A DNA stretch of 64,000 nt from Bacteroidota bacterium. Lineage in GTDB: Bacteria > Bacteroidota > Bacteroidia > Bacteroidales > F082. Location: contig WOUZ01000002.1 of assembly GCA_009773165.1 (NCBI GenBank), forward strand, positions 62,001 through 126,000. The letters are read 5' to 3'. Within the stretch, counting starts at the first letter, position 1. Each line of letters begins with the position of its first letter. The notes beneath the pieces are model-generated. The model had not been told where the DNA came from, made no database searches, and was given only the letters and a program-made list of their open reading frames with translations. The translations under genes and the position numbers were made by a program. Shown piece by piece: positions 43,746 through 52,732 of this stretch.

Positions 43746-45098
43746 ATGTCGAAAAGCTACCTCATTGAAAACGCCACCATCGTGAATGAGGGCAGAATTT
43801 TTAAAGGCCACGCAGCTGTCGCTGATGGAATTATTAAAGCTATTATTCCTGCCGGACAACCCTTGCCGGATATATTTAAAAGTTTTTTGCGCATTGACGC
43901 GACTGGTCTGCATCTTTTACCAGGGGTTATCGATGATCAGGTTCATTTCAGAGAACCGGGCCTGACATATAAAGGTGATATTTACACCGAAAGCAGAGCA
44001 GCAGTTGCCGGAGGGATAACCAGTTTTATGGAAATGCCTAATACCATTCCAAATACCCTCACCGACGAACTTCTCGAAGAAAAGTTTGAAATAGCCTCAC
44101 GTTCATCCGTCGCAAATTTCTCTTTTTATCTCGGTGCTTCAAATCATAATATCAAGGATGTCGTACTTGTAGATCCTTCGAAAGTGTGTGGAATAAAGGT
44201 ATTTATGGGTTCAAGCACAGGCAATATGCTGGTTGATGACCGTCAAACGCTTGAAAATATTTTTGCAGAAGCACCTTGTCTCGTTGCAGTACACTGTGAG
44301 CATGAACCTACTATTCGTGAAAACCTGATACGTTTCAGACAAAATCCACCTGCTGAAATACATGCTTCAGTACACCCGCTTCTTCGCTCCGCCGAAGCTT
44401 GTTACCGCTCCTCCGCCGAAGCTGTTGAGCTCGCAACCCGTTATAACACACGACTTCATATACTTCATCTGTCGTCAAAAGACGAAATGAAACTCTTTCA
44501 AAACGACAGAGAACTGTCAGAAAAGAGAATCACAGCAGAGGTTTGTATCCATCATCTTTGGTTTAACGATTCGGATTACGCACGAAAAGGTAATTGGATA
44601 AAATGGAATCCGGCTGTTAAATCGGCTGCTGACCAGCAAGCACTTTGGGAGGCCCTTTTAGATAACCGATTAGATGTGATTGCCACTGATCATGCCCCGC
44701 ACAGCTACGAAGAAAAATCCAGACCCTATTTTGAGAGCCCCTCTGGTGGTCCGCTTGTACAACATGCTTTGCCTGCAATGCTCGATTTTTATCATCAGAA
44801 AAAAATCAGTCTCGAACGAATCGTCGATAAAATGTGCCACAATCCGGCTATAGCTTTTCAAATTGACAAAAGAGGCTACATAAGAGAAGGCTATCATGCT
44901 GACCTTGTTCTCGTTGACTTGAACAAACCCAATCTGGTGGATGCTGATTCCATTCGTTATAAATGTGGCTGGTCGCCTTTTGAAGGTCATAGCTTCCGTT
45001 CATCAGTAACACATACGTTTGTTAGCGGTCACCTGGCCTATGAAAAGGGTGAGATTCATGATGAACAGTTAGGTGCACGCCTGATGTTTAACAGGTAG
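43746..45098 (+). CDS. pyrC: Dihydroorotase
   Basis: 450 residues. The metal motif DDQVHFREPGLTYKGD near residue 63 is the class I dihydroorotase signature; later ligands are in VHCEHEP, HILHLSS and the catalytic DHAPHSYEEKS. The C-terminal GYHADLVLVDL is usual for amidohydrolases. It closes carbamoyl-aspartate to dihydroorotate in pyrimidine synthesis. It is probably translated with the upstream mannosyl transferase. A bidirectional terminator separates it from the opposing ornithine carbamoyltransferase, another carbamoyl-phosphate pathway gene. Confidence 0.9.
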   Translation: MSKSYLIENATIVNEGRIFKGHAAVADGIIKAIIPAGQPLPDIFKSFLRIDATGLHLLPGVIDDQVHFREPGLTYKGDIYTESRAAVAGGITSFMEMPNTIPNTLTDELLEEKFEIASRSSVANFSFYLGASNHNIKDVVLVDPSKVCGIKVFMGSSTGNMLVDDRQTLENIFAEAPCLVAVHCEHEPTIRENLIRFRQNPPAEIHASVHPLLRSAEACYRSSAEAVELATRYNTRLHILHLSSKDEMKLFQNDRELSEKRITAEVCIHHLWFNDSDYARKGNWIKWNPAVKSAADQQALWEALLDNRLDVIATDHAPHSYEEKSRPYFESPSGGPLVQHALPAMLDFYHQKKISLERIVDKMCHNPAIAFQIDKRGYIREGYHADLVLVDLNKPNLVDADSIRYKCGWSPFEGHSFRSSVTHTFVSGHLAYEKGEIHDEQLGARLMFNR

Positions 45099-45139
45099 GT
45101 GGAAGACTTTTTTTATTTTTCGCAATTAGCATAAAACAA

Positions 45140-45170
45140 AAAACCCTTCGCTTTTCAGACAAAGGGTTTT
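45140..45170. terminator. Bidirectional terminator between pyrC and argF
   Basis: AAAACCCTT and AAGGGTTTT pair over nine bases with A and T runs on either side, between two convergent genes. Confidence 0.7.
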
Positions 45171-45192
45171 GTGAGTTTTGATGATTCGTAAT

Positions 45193-46194
45193 CTAAGCAC
45201 CTAAGGTGGCAACCATCACAGCTTTAATGGTGTGCAGCCTGTTTTCTGCTTCATCAAACACAAGTGAAGCTGGTGATTCGAACACTTCATCGTTGACTTC
45301 CATTGCCTCAATTCCAAACTTTTGGTATATCTGTTCGCCAATAACTGTTTCTCTGTTATGGAAGGCTGGGAGACAATGCAGGAACTTAACATTTGGATTG
45401 CCGGTTTTTTTAACCATCTCGCCATTCACTTGATAAGGCAGCATGAGTTTGATACGTTCTTCCCACACATGATCGGCTTCGCCCATCGAAACCCAAACGT
45501 CAGTATATAGAAAATCAACTCCATTAACACCTTCGCTGACATTTTCAGTGAGGGTGATTTTCGCGCCTGTTTCTTTTGCTATCTCAAGACATGTAGTAAC
45601 AAGTGCTTCTTCGGGCCAGTTTTGTTTTGGTGCTACTGCCCTGAAATCCATACCCATTTTGGCTGCTCCAACCATCAATGAGTTACCCATATTGTTGCGG
45701 GCATCGCCACAGTAAGCAAATGCTACCTGATGCAATGGTTTGTCGCTGTGTTCCATCATGGTGAGGAAATCGGCCAGAATCTGAGTAGGATGAAATTCAT
45801 TGGTAAGTCCGTTCCAAACAGGGACACCAGCATATTTACCAAGTTCTTCAACGATGCTTTGACCGTAGCCACGGTATTCGATGCCATCATACATTCTTCC
45901 CAACACACGGGCTGTGTCTTTCATGGATTCTTTTTTACCAATCTGTGAGCCTGATGGTCCGAGATAGGTAACATTGGCTCCCTGATCATAGGCAGCTACT
46001 TCGAATGCGCAGCGGGTGCGGGTTGAATCTTTCTCAAAGATTAGCGCAATGTTTTTACCTTTTAAAAGCTGCTGTTCGGTTCCGGCATATTTTGCCTTCT
46101 TCAGATCCAGTGAAAGGTTGAGGAGAAATTTGATTTCCTGTGGAGTGAAATCCAACAATTTCAGGAAGTTACGGTTTCTAAGATTAAATGCCAT
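45193..46194 (-). CDS. argF: Ornithine carbamoyltransferase
   Basis: 333 residues. The carbamoyl-phosphate site [18 protein letters not shown] and the C-terminal FLHCLPAFH are present. The ornithine-binding loop reads DVWVSMGE, the true OTCase form. Bacteroidales often use succinyl- or acetylornithine carbamoyltransferases instead, with a different loop, so the direct enzyme is worth noting. It makes citrulline from ornithine, or runs the reverse in an arginine deiminase pathway. No other arginine gene is adjacent. A minus-strand TAATTTTG box lies at 46238-46245. Confidence 0.92.
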   Translation of the reverse strand: MAFNLRNRNFLKLLDFTPQEIKFLLNLSLDLKKAKYAGTEQQLLKGKNIALIFEKDSTRTRCAFEVAAYDQGANVTYLGPSGSQIGKKESMKDTARVLGRMYDGIEYRGYGQSIVEELGKYAGVPVWNGLTNEFHPTQILADFLTMMEHSDKPLHQVAFAYCGDARNNMGNSLMVGAAKMGMDFRAVAPKQNWPEEALVTTCLEIAKETGAKITLTENVSEGVNGVDFLYTDVWVSMGEADHVWEERIKLMLPYQVNGEMVKKTGNPNVKFLHCLPAFHNRETVIGEQIYQKFGIEAMEVNDEVFESPASLVFDEAENRLHTIKAVMVATLGA

Positions 46195-46237
46195 AAATGT
46201 ATTTTTTGTGATTAGGTTCTTTTTTATTTCTAAGGTG

Positions 46238-46245
46238 CAAAATTA
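46238..46245 (-). promoter_or_regulatory. -7 box (TAATTTTG) for argF
   Basis: Minus-strand TAnnTTTG match 43 bases ahead of the ATG at 46194. Confidence 0.5.
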
Positions 46246-46353
46246 ATAAATTATGTGAATTGTTTCACAAACTTAAGGATTCTGAGTAAGATACCACACA
46301 TTTTGTTATCAAATTGTCCAAAAGTGAACATGCCGTGAGTACGAATGAATCTT

Positions 46354-46361
46354 TATCTTTG
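46354..46361 (+). promoter_or_regulatory. -7 box (TATCTTTG) for GH29 gene
   Basis: Exact TAnnTTTG match; it lies 20 bases ahead of the ATG at 46382 and supports that start over the TTG at 46370. Confidence 0.5.
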
Positions 46362-46381
46362 TCAGTAAATTGGCATCATTT

Positions 46382-47821
46382 ATGAAAAAGTTTCTAATCA
46401 TTGCATTAATCGGCTTCATTGCTTTCCTTCAGGGAAAAGCGCAATCAGATCTACATCCGTATGAGTGGCCCACCGATAGCCTGGTTTCAAGTAAGCTGAA
46501 TGAGTGGCAGGATTGGAAGTTTGGTATAATCATCCATTGGGGCGCATACAGCGAGTGGGGCGTGGTTGAAAGCTGGAGTCTTTGTCCGGAGGATGAACCC
46601 TGGTGCGAACGAAGAGGACAATATGGCGACGATTATTTTGCGTATGAGCGGGCTTATGAGAACATCCGCCGCAGGTTCTATCCTGATAATTTCAATCCCG
46701 AAGGATGGGCCAAAGCTGCCAAAGATGCCGGAATGCGATATGTGGTTTTCACAACCAAACATCATGATGGCTTTTGCATGTTCAACAGTAAACTGACCGA
46801 TTACAAAATCACTGATGCCGGAAGTCGTTTCTCTTCTGATCCAAGAAGTAATATCACTAAGGAGGTGTTTAATGCTTTCAGCGGACAGGGATTGGCTATT
46901 GGGGCCTATTTCAGTAAGCCCGACTGGCACAACAACGACTACTGGTGGCCAAAGTTTCCACCACTCGACCGTAATGTGAACTACAACCCGGTTAAGTACC
47001 CTGAAAAGTGGGATAACTTTCGCAAGTTCACCTATGGACAGATACAAGAGCTGATGACTGATTACGGAAAGATTGATCTTTTATGGCTGGATGGTGGTTG
47101 GGTACGCCCGGCTGGCTCACTGACACCCGAAACCTTGCCCTGGATTGGGAAAAACCAGTGGATTCAGGATGTTGGAATGCCCGCTATTGCTTCAATGGCG
47201 CGTGAGAAACAACCTGGAATACTGATAGTTGACCGCACTGTCCATGGCGAATATGAAAACTATCGTACTCCCGAGCAACAAATTCCTGTCGACGTGCCTG
47301 ATTATCCATGGGAAAGTTGCATCACTTTGGGCGACAGCTGGTATAGCACAGGCCCTGCCGAACATTACAAGTCGAAATACTGGGCTATTCATACCCTTTC
47401 AAAGGTGGTTGCAAAAGGAGGCAATCTTCTTTTGGGTGTCGGACCCGATAAGTCCGGTGATTTTGTGCCGGAAGTATATCAACGCCTGAAAGAGATTGGC
47501 GATTGGATGCGTATCAATGGTGAAGCTATTTACAAAACCAAAACGCTGGCACCTTATCAGGTTAACAACCTGTGTTTTACACAATCTGAGAGTGGTAACG
47601 AGTGGTATCTGATTTATCTCTTAAATCCAAATGAAGAACTCCCCGACTTGATTCCGCTTGCAGATAATCTGCCTCTTAACCATAATAATATCAATATATT
47701 GGGAACTCCGTTCAAAGCTAGTATTGTAAAAAAAGATGGAAAATTCTGGTTGAAAACACCTGCAAAACTGCAAAAGAATGAATCAGAGAGCCCAGCCCTC
47801 GTTTTCAAGTTCCAGGAATAA
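46382..47821 (+). CDS. GH29 alpha-L-fucosidase
   Basis: 479 residues from MKKFLIIALIGF, which gives a signal peptide ending near GKAQ; an in-frame TTG four codons earlier is rejected. GH29 motifs: WKFGIIIHWGAYSEWGVVESW, TKHHDGFCMF, the nucleophile aspartate in IDLLWLDGGWV and KGGNLLLGVGPDKSG. The C-terminal beta-sandwich (about 395-479) is present. It removes alpha-linked fucose from glycans and should act in the periplasm or outside. Its stop lies two bases from the end of the opposing lipoprotein gene. Confidence 0.92.
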   Translation: MKKFLIIALIGFIAFLQGKAQSDLHPYEWPTDSLVSSKLNEWQDWKFGIIIHWGAYSEWGVVESWSLCPEDEPWCERRGQYGDDYFAYERAYENIRRRFYPDNFNPEGWAKAAKDAGMRYVVFTTKHHDGFCMFNSKLTDYKITDAGSRFSSDPRSNITKEVFNAFSGQGLAIGAYFSKPDWHNNDYWWPKFPPLDRNVNYNPVKYPEKWDNFRKFTYGQIQELMTDYGKIDLLWLDGGWVRPAGSLTPETLPWIGKNQWIQDVGMPAIASMAREKQPGILIVDRTVHGEYENYRTPEQQIPVDVPDYPWESCITLGDSWYSTGPAEHYKSKYWAIHTLSKVVAKGGNLLLGVGPDKSGDFVPEVYQRLKEIGDWMRINGEAIYKTKTLAPYQVNNLCFTQSESGNEWYLIYLLNPNEELPDLIPLADNLPLNHNNINILGTPFKASIVKKDGKFWLKTPAKLQKNESESPALVFKFQE

Positions 47822-47823
47822 TT

Positions 47824-48843
47824 TTAGTTAACAGGGCGTACAATCTTTACATTCAGTATTGATTTCACCAAAAGTTGCAGGTCTTCGAGATTTTCTTGAG
47901 AACCATCATTGTAATGCATGATCAGATTCACTCGGTCAGCTGCAGGTTGGCCCTCGAGGGTGATAAAACCAAGTGAGCGACCATCCTGTGTAAGGATTTT
48001 GATGTTACTTTGCTCGTTCCACCGGCTGAAAAACGCTTCATCGGCCCATTTTCCAAATTCATATTCCGAACGAATGGTTACCTCGAGCGGAAAGGCTGAG
48101 ATGGAGGCTCTCAATTGATTGTATTGCATTGTTTCAAATTCGCTTATCACTGCTGCTGCCTGAATTTCTGCTTCAATTACTCGATTTAAATCTTTTATTA
48201 ATTGAAGTTTCATTTCAACATCAGCTGATTTTCGGCTGGTGAAGGTTGTTGAAAGTTCTATCTTACATTCATATCCACCCATTGTCAATTGCATCTGAGC
48301 TTTTTCAGGAAACCCTTCTTTTAAGGTCGCAGAGTAGTTGATAGTCAGTAATTTATTGTTTTTATCCAGTATCATTGCCTGCATTACGGTTGGTATTGTC
48401 ATCCCAAACGCCGACTCCGACTCAATGTATTTATACATTCGAAGCTCCAATACTTTATTTTCCCGATCAGTAAAAAACAACTGCAAAGGGATACTATCGC
48501 TGCCTGGTGAATCAAAGTCCCATCGTGAAGTTTGCTCATTAAAGGAATAGACACCACATGCTTTGTTAAGATCGTAAGCGGAAAGACAGTCAATGCCCAT
48601 TTTTGTATTTTGCATTATAAAAGGAAGGGGAGTCCCCGGTAAATATAAAATTTTGATAAGCGCCTGATAACCACGTGAAAGTAGAATTCTTTTAGTATGG
48701 TTGGTCACTTCGGCATCAAAAGCACGAAGGTATTTCTGACTTTCAGCTTTGTCGGCCTGTCTGTTACATGAAGAACCAAGCACAAGTGTGAGTGCTGTTA
48801 AGGCGACTGAAAATAATATTGAAAACGTTGTGTTTTTTAGCAT
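47824..48843 (-). CDS. Hypothetical lipoprotein
   Basis: 339 residues with lipobox LGSSC at about residue 26. I do not recognise a family. It shows long amphipathic beta stretches (ELRMYKYIESESAFGMTIPTV, INYSATLKEGFPEKAQMQL) and helix-rich linkers, and no catalytic motif that I can name. The 3' end touches the GH29 gene on the other strand. About 275 bases of AT-rich DNA separate its start from the next gene; that stretch has no gene. Confidence 0.78.
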   Translation of the reverse strand: MLKNTTFSILFSVALTALTLVLGSSCNRQADKAESQKYLRAFDAEVTNHTKRILLSRGYQALIKILYLPGTPLPFIMQNTKMGIDCLSAYDLNKACGVYSFNEQTSRWDFDSPGSDSIPLQLFFTDRENKVLELRMYKYIESESAFGMTIPTVMQAMILDKNNKLLTINYSATLKEGFPEKAQMQLTMGGYECKIELSTTFTSRKSADVEMKLQLIKDLNRVIEAEIQAAAVISEFETMQYNQLRASISAFPLEVTIRSEYEFGKWADEAFFSRWNEQSNIKILTQDGRSLGFITLEGQPAADRVNLIMHYNDGSQENLEDLQLLVKSILNVKIVRPVN

Positions 48844-49091
48844 TTGAATGAAGGACAGACTGCAAAGGTATTGAAAAGAGTGTCAAAATTCACCGGAATT
48901 ACTACTGGAAATTTGATTTTGCCGATGATTTTGGGGATTGTTTCAAAAATAGAGTCCCAATTTTTTTTCGTTTTCAGTCTTAAGTATTTGAAAGAATTAT
49001 AGCGAAACGAATGAATTCTTGATTTGTGAAATCATAAATAATATTTTTATTTTTCTTTCATTATTATCTTGACAGAATGTATGAAATAGTG

Positions 49092-49099
49092 TATTTTTA
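49092..49099 (+). promoter_or_regulatory. Near-consensus -7 box (TATTTTTA)
   Basis: One mismatch to TAnnTTTG, 19 bases before the ATG at 49119; it helps choose that start over the ATG at 49077. Confidence 0.3.
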
Positions 49100-49118
49100 C
49101 TGCTTCAACTTACAGATA

Positions 49119-50306
49119 ATGAGAAAGATAGTTATTCTATTTGTTTTTTACTCGATGAATTTCGATGTGCATTCGCAATGGATCCCATTAAGTACCGATT
49201 TTGTCCCAAATGTTGCTGTCACGGCTTTTGGATCAAGTGTAATGACAGGGCAGACATCATTTGGAATGTTTGATCTGGCTGTTTCAAATGATTATGGAAA
49301 TACCTGGGTTGGAGCCAATCTTCCGCTGTCAGCTGGAATAACTCATTTAATTACTTGTGATTCGTTTATTTATGCTTGTACTCCTAATGGTATATTTAAG
49401 TCACCAAAAAATGCTCTTAGCTGGTCTGCTTTCAATGAGGGTTTACCCAATGGGCGGGTAGATAAAATATGCCTGAAAAATAATGTTCTTATTGCTGAGG
49501 GAGTTAATGGAATTTACAGAAGAAATATTGACGGTAACTCATGGGTAATAGTATGTGAAACCAGCCCTGTTGGTGGAATTTATGATTTTGATTTTGATGA
49601 CGACCGTATAGTGCTTGCCGGCTACAACGGAGTCGCTGAAAGTGCTGACATGGGATTAAACTGGTCAGTTTGGAGTGATTATATTTTTGAATGGACCGCA
49701 GTGGCCCTAAAAGGAGACACCATTATTGCAGCTTCCAAAGGAGGTGTTTACAAAAAACTTATCTCTTCAGGAACTATTAGCATAATCAGCGATGGACTTA
49801 TTAAGCTTTGGAATCCAAGTGGTTATGACTATTATGGCGAATTTGAAATGTTTCATTTTGTTGGTGATAACATTTTTCTTTGTGGTCAAACAGGTGTATA
49901 TAAACTGTCAAAAAACAATTGGTATTGGGAACATACAGGTTTATCATATTGGACCTATGCTTTGGCTGACAATGGGTTAATGCTCTTTGCTGCCAAAGGA
50001 TACGATGGTATTTGGGGATGTTCTTTGGATCAGTTATTAACAAATACAAGCGAAATATCTGCCTTTCAGTCTACTATTGAAATTTCCCCCAATCCATCCT
50101 GTGATCAAATCACTATCACTGCTAATTGTTTAGGCAACAAAAATATTTTTTTGTCCATCATCACTTCCAATGGCCTTCAGCTTGCTAATTACCAAATTAC
50201 AGAACCAGCTACAACCATTGATGTTAGCACATTTTCGAGTGGTATGTATTTTATCAAAATTACTGATGGTAGATTAGTTAGAACAAAAAAGTTTCTGAAG
50301 CAATAG
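49119..50306 (+). CDS. Secreted propeller-like protein with T9SS sorting domain
   Basis: 395 residues from MRKIVILFVFYSM; the in-frame ATG 42 bases earlier precedes a non-signal sequence. A signal peptide ends near VHSQ. The body has BNR/propeller-like repeats (SNDYGNTWVGANLPLSAG, PKNALSWSAFNEGLPNG, SADMGLNWSVWSDY), related in style to the larger 16802-18865 protein. The C-terminal T9SS type A domain runs from IEISPNPSCDQITIT to VRTKKFLKQ. Likely exported to the cell surface; function unknown. Confidence 0.82.
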   Translation: MRKIVILFVFYSMNFDVHSQWIPLSTDFVPNVAVTAFGSSVMTGQTSFGMFDLAVSNDYGNTWVGANLPLSAGITHLITCDSFIYACTPNGIFKSPKNALSWSAFNEGLPNGRVDKICLKNNVLIAEGVNGIYRRNIDGNSWVIVCETSPVGGIYDFDFDDDRIVLAGYNGVAESADMGLNWSVWSDYIFEWTAVALKGDTIIAASKGGVYKKLISSGTISIISDGLIKLWNPSGYDYYGEFEMFHFVGDNIFLCGQTGVYKLSKNNWYWEHTGLSYWTYALADNGLMLFAAKGYDGIWGCSLDQLLTNTSEISAFQSTIEISPNPSCDQITITANCLGNKNIFLSIITSNGLQLANYQITEPATTIDVSTFSSGMYFIKITDGRLVRTKKFLKQ

Positions 50307-50355
50307 TATTTTTCTTAACGTTCAACCTCTTTCAGAAATACCTGGGCTTACTTAA

Positions 50356-50391
50356 AATAGGTCATTTTATTCTAAATTCAGTTGACCTATT
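50356..50391. repeat. Inverted repeat between convergent genes
   Basis: AATAGGTCA and TGACCTATT, a perfect 9-base stem with an 18-base loop, in the gap between 50306 and 50409. There is no T tract, so it may be a terminator-like or binding structure. Confidence 0.4.
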
Positions 50392-50408
50392 GATATTAAA
50401 CACTTGTT

Positions 50409-51086
50409 CTATAAATAGTTTCTTTGTTCCATCAGCTTTATAATTAACTGAACAGCATCTGTATCCGGGATTCTTTCATTGTTAATTATTAAATCGAAAA
50501 GTGCATTGTCAGGGTCTTTTCCATTGAAATCTCTGAAAAGTTTCCTTCGTTTTTCGTCAGTATGCTCAACAAAAAGCGCAGCATCACCAAAGCCGATGCC
50601 TTGCTGCGTGCTGATACTTTGTATTCGCCATTCGATGGAAGCTGTAAGCCGGATGTGTGTGCCTGATCGCAAGCCGGCAGTAATCAGAGCTCCGGCACGG
50701 CCAATAATGATGTTGTGTCCCTCTGAAGCAAAACCTTTGATGATTTCCATCAACGTTTTCCGAACAGCTTTGTAGCTTTTGTAACGACCGTCACCAAAAG
50801 CCATCATGATCTCTTCCAAATGACTTTTCTCCTGTGCATCAAGCACATGATTGAGCTGCTGGGGGTTAATTTTCAACTCTTTAACTGCATCAAAGATCGT
50901 CTCTTTCGAAACAATGCGCCATTTCTGACCACTCAATCTTTGAATTTCTTTCTGCAGCAACTGTGCAATCACTTTACTGTGGCATCCGGTTTCCCGAGAG
51001 ATAGTTACAAAAGGAAGCCCTGTTTTCTTTGCGTCGGTGTTTTCAGCATGCCGTTCTTTCAGGTATTGAACAATGTCTATTGCCAT
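50409..51086 (-). CDS. Cytidylate kinase-like protein
   Basis: 225 residues. The pattern PFVTISRETGCHSKVIAQLLQKEI replaces the P-loop with the form typical of the cytidylate kinase-like family; IIIGRAGALITAGLRSGTHIRLTA, HTDEKRRKLFRDFNG and LIINNERIPDTDAV follow. These proteins have the nucleoside-monophosphate kinase fold, but their true substrate is unproven. No membrane segment is seen. It is isolated between a T9SS protein and leucyl aminopeptidase. Confidence 0.8.
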   Translation of the reverse strand: MAIDIVQYLKERHAENTDAKKTGLPFVTISRETGCHSKVIAQLLQKEIQRLSGQKWRIVSKETIFDAVKELKINPQQLNHVLDAQEKSHLEEIMMAFGDGRYKSYKAVRKTLMEIIKGFASEGHNIIIGRAGALITAGLRSGTHIRLTASIEWRIQSISTQQGIGFGDAALFVEHTDEKRRKLFRDFNGKDPDNALFDLIINNERIPDTDAVQLIIKLMEQRNYL

Positions 51087-51215
51087 GGCTTTTTTGTGCT
51101 AATTTACGAAATTCAGCACCGAAAATCAATAGGTTGGAGTCATAATTTCTTCTCTTTGGAAAAGAAAGGGAAATAACAGTAACCTCCCGTGGTTCAGACA
51201 ACTGGAATGATAAAG

Positions 51216-52652
51216 TTATTTTGCAGCAGCGCGTTGATAAAGAAAATCAAGAGTCAGCCTGATTCCGCTGCCTGTGCCTCCCATTCCGCGGTAACTGTCG
51301 CGTTTTTCCAGAAAAGCAGTGCCTGCAATGTCGAGATGAATGAAAGGATAGGTAGTGAAATGTTCGAGAAATTTGCCTGCTGTTATCATTCCGGCCTCAG
51401 CTCCACCGATATTCTTCAGGTCGGCAATTTCACTCTTCAGTTGATCTTTATATTCATCCCACATCGGAAAGGCTGCAATCCGCTCGTGAACAGTGAGTCC
51501 ACTCTGAATCAAGGTAGTGAAAGCTGACTCTGCCTTCGCCTGCATGGCCACAATTCCCTGACTTCCAATGGCTCTCGAGGCAGCACCTGTGAGTGTGGCA
51601 TAAGTAATGACCAGCTCCGGGTCGAACTTTCGTGCGTAGGTGAGGGCATCAGCAAGCAATAAGCGTCCTTCGGCATCGGTGTTGAGAACTTCCACTGTTG
51701 TACCATCCGAAATGGTAATCACATCACCAGGCACATAGGCATTGCCATCCACACGGTTGTCGGTGGCAGGAACAAGTGCTACAAGGTGCAATGGAAGGTT
51801 TTGTTTAGCAGCAGCGGCAATGATTGCCGAAACTGCAGCGCTGCCTGCCATGTCGCACTTCATGGTGTCCATGCCGCTGGTAGGCTTGAGACTCATTCCT
51901 CCTGTGTCGTAAACAACGCCTTTACCAACAAGAATGATGGGTTTTTCATTGATAGAATTATCAGGCTTCCACTCGAGAATCGTGAAAGTTGGCGGATCAA
52001 TACTGCCAAGGTTAACAGCTAACAAGCCTCCCATCTTTAAGGCTTCTATCTTTTTTTTGTTAAGTACCTCAGCCTTAACACCAAACTGAGCGGCGTTTTG
52101 ACTTATAACTTCAGCAAGTGTTTCAGCATTCAGAAAGTTAAGCGGCTCGTTGACAAGATCTCTGGCCCACGTGACAGCTTCAATTTCTGTATTTAACCGA
52201 TGAATGTCGTCATCAGTGATGCGGCTGTCTCCTATAAAAATTTCCTGCATCGGATTTTTTTTCTCCGCAGCATCAGAGCGGTATTTTAAAAACTGGTAGT
52301 TGCCCAAGGCCAGGCCTTCGGCAAAGGCCTGAATGTCTTCTTTTTCTACTTCCAGAGCACTCAATTGCAAGCTTTTGAATCCATGGCTGTTCAAAAAACC
52401 CAGGATGGTGTTTCCCTGTCGGCGGCGATACTCCAATCTTTCCTGAGCACTATCTTTTTCTTTTGAAAAAGCCACAATAATCCATTCGGGTAATCTTGGT
52501 ATGGCAACCCAATCCTTCTTTAATTCTTTTTGTTGCTGAAGCCAGGTTATTTCACTGGCATTCAGTGGTAATAAACCTGATTCTATTGTTGTTGAGGTGA
52601 GGATACAACTCACTGTTGCAGTACTTGCCTGTAGAGATATTTTTAGCGACAT
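51216..52652 (-). CDS. pepA: Leucyl aminopeptidase (M17)
   Basis: 478 residues. The C-terminal catalytic domain has the metal and active-site stretches LVGKGVVYDTGGMSLKPTSGMDTMKCDMAG and the family signature NTDAEGRLLLADAL. The N-terminal alpha/beta domain (about 1-155) is the usual M17 partner. It forms a cytoplasmic hexamer and removes N-terminal residues with two metal ions. Length is normal. No neighbours share its operon. Confidence 0.92.
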   Translation of the reverse strand: MSLKISLQASTATVSCILTSTTIESGLLPLNASEITWLQQQKELKKDWVAIPRLPEWIIVAFSKEKDSAQERLEYRRRQGNTILGFLNSHGFKSLQLSALEVEKEDIQAFAEGLALGNYQFLKYRSDAAEKKNPMQEIFIGDSRITDDDIHRLNTEIEAVTWARDLVNEPLNFLNAETLAEVISQNAAQFGVKAEVLNKKKIEALKMGGLLAVNLGSIDPPTFTILEWKPDNSINEKPIILVGKGVVYDTGGMSLKPTSGMDTMKCDMAGSAAVSAIIAAAAKQNLPLHLVALVPATDNRVDGNAYVPGDVITISDGTTVEVLNTDAEGRLLLADALTYARKFDPELVITYATLTGAASRAIGSQGIVAMQAKAESAFTTLIQSGLTVHERIAAFPMWDEYKDQLKSEIADLKNIGGAEAGMITAGKFLEHFTTYPFIHLDIAGTAFLEKRDSYRGMGGTGSGIRLTLDFLYQRAAAK

Positions 52653-52732
52653 CTGTGATAAATTTGTATGTGCAAAAATAACAAAAGAAAATGGATTAAG
52701 TTTTTGAAGTTAACTTTTTATAATACAGTGCA

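Noticed and set aside
44380-44440. Near-tandem repeat in dihydroorotase (RSAEACYRSSAEAV) as a recent duplication
   Set aside because: Homologous dihydroorotases carry a similar RSEEACYxSSxxAV stretch, so it is family sequence and not a new repeat.
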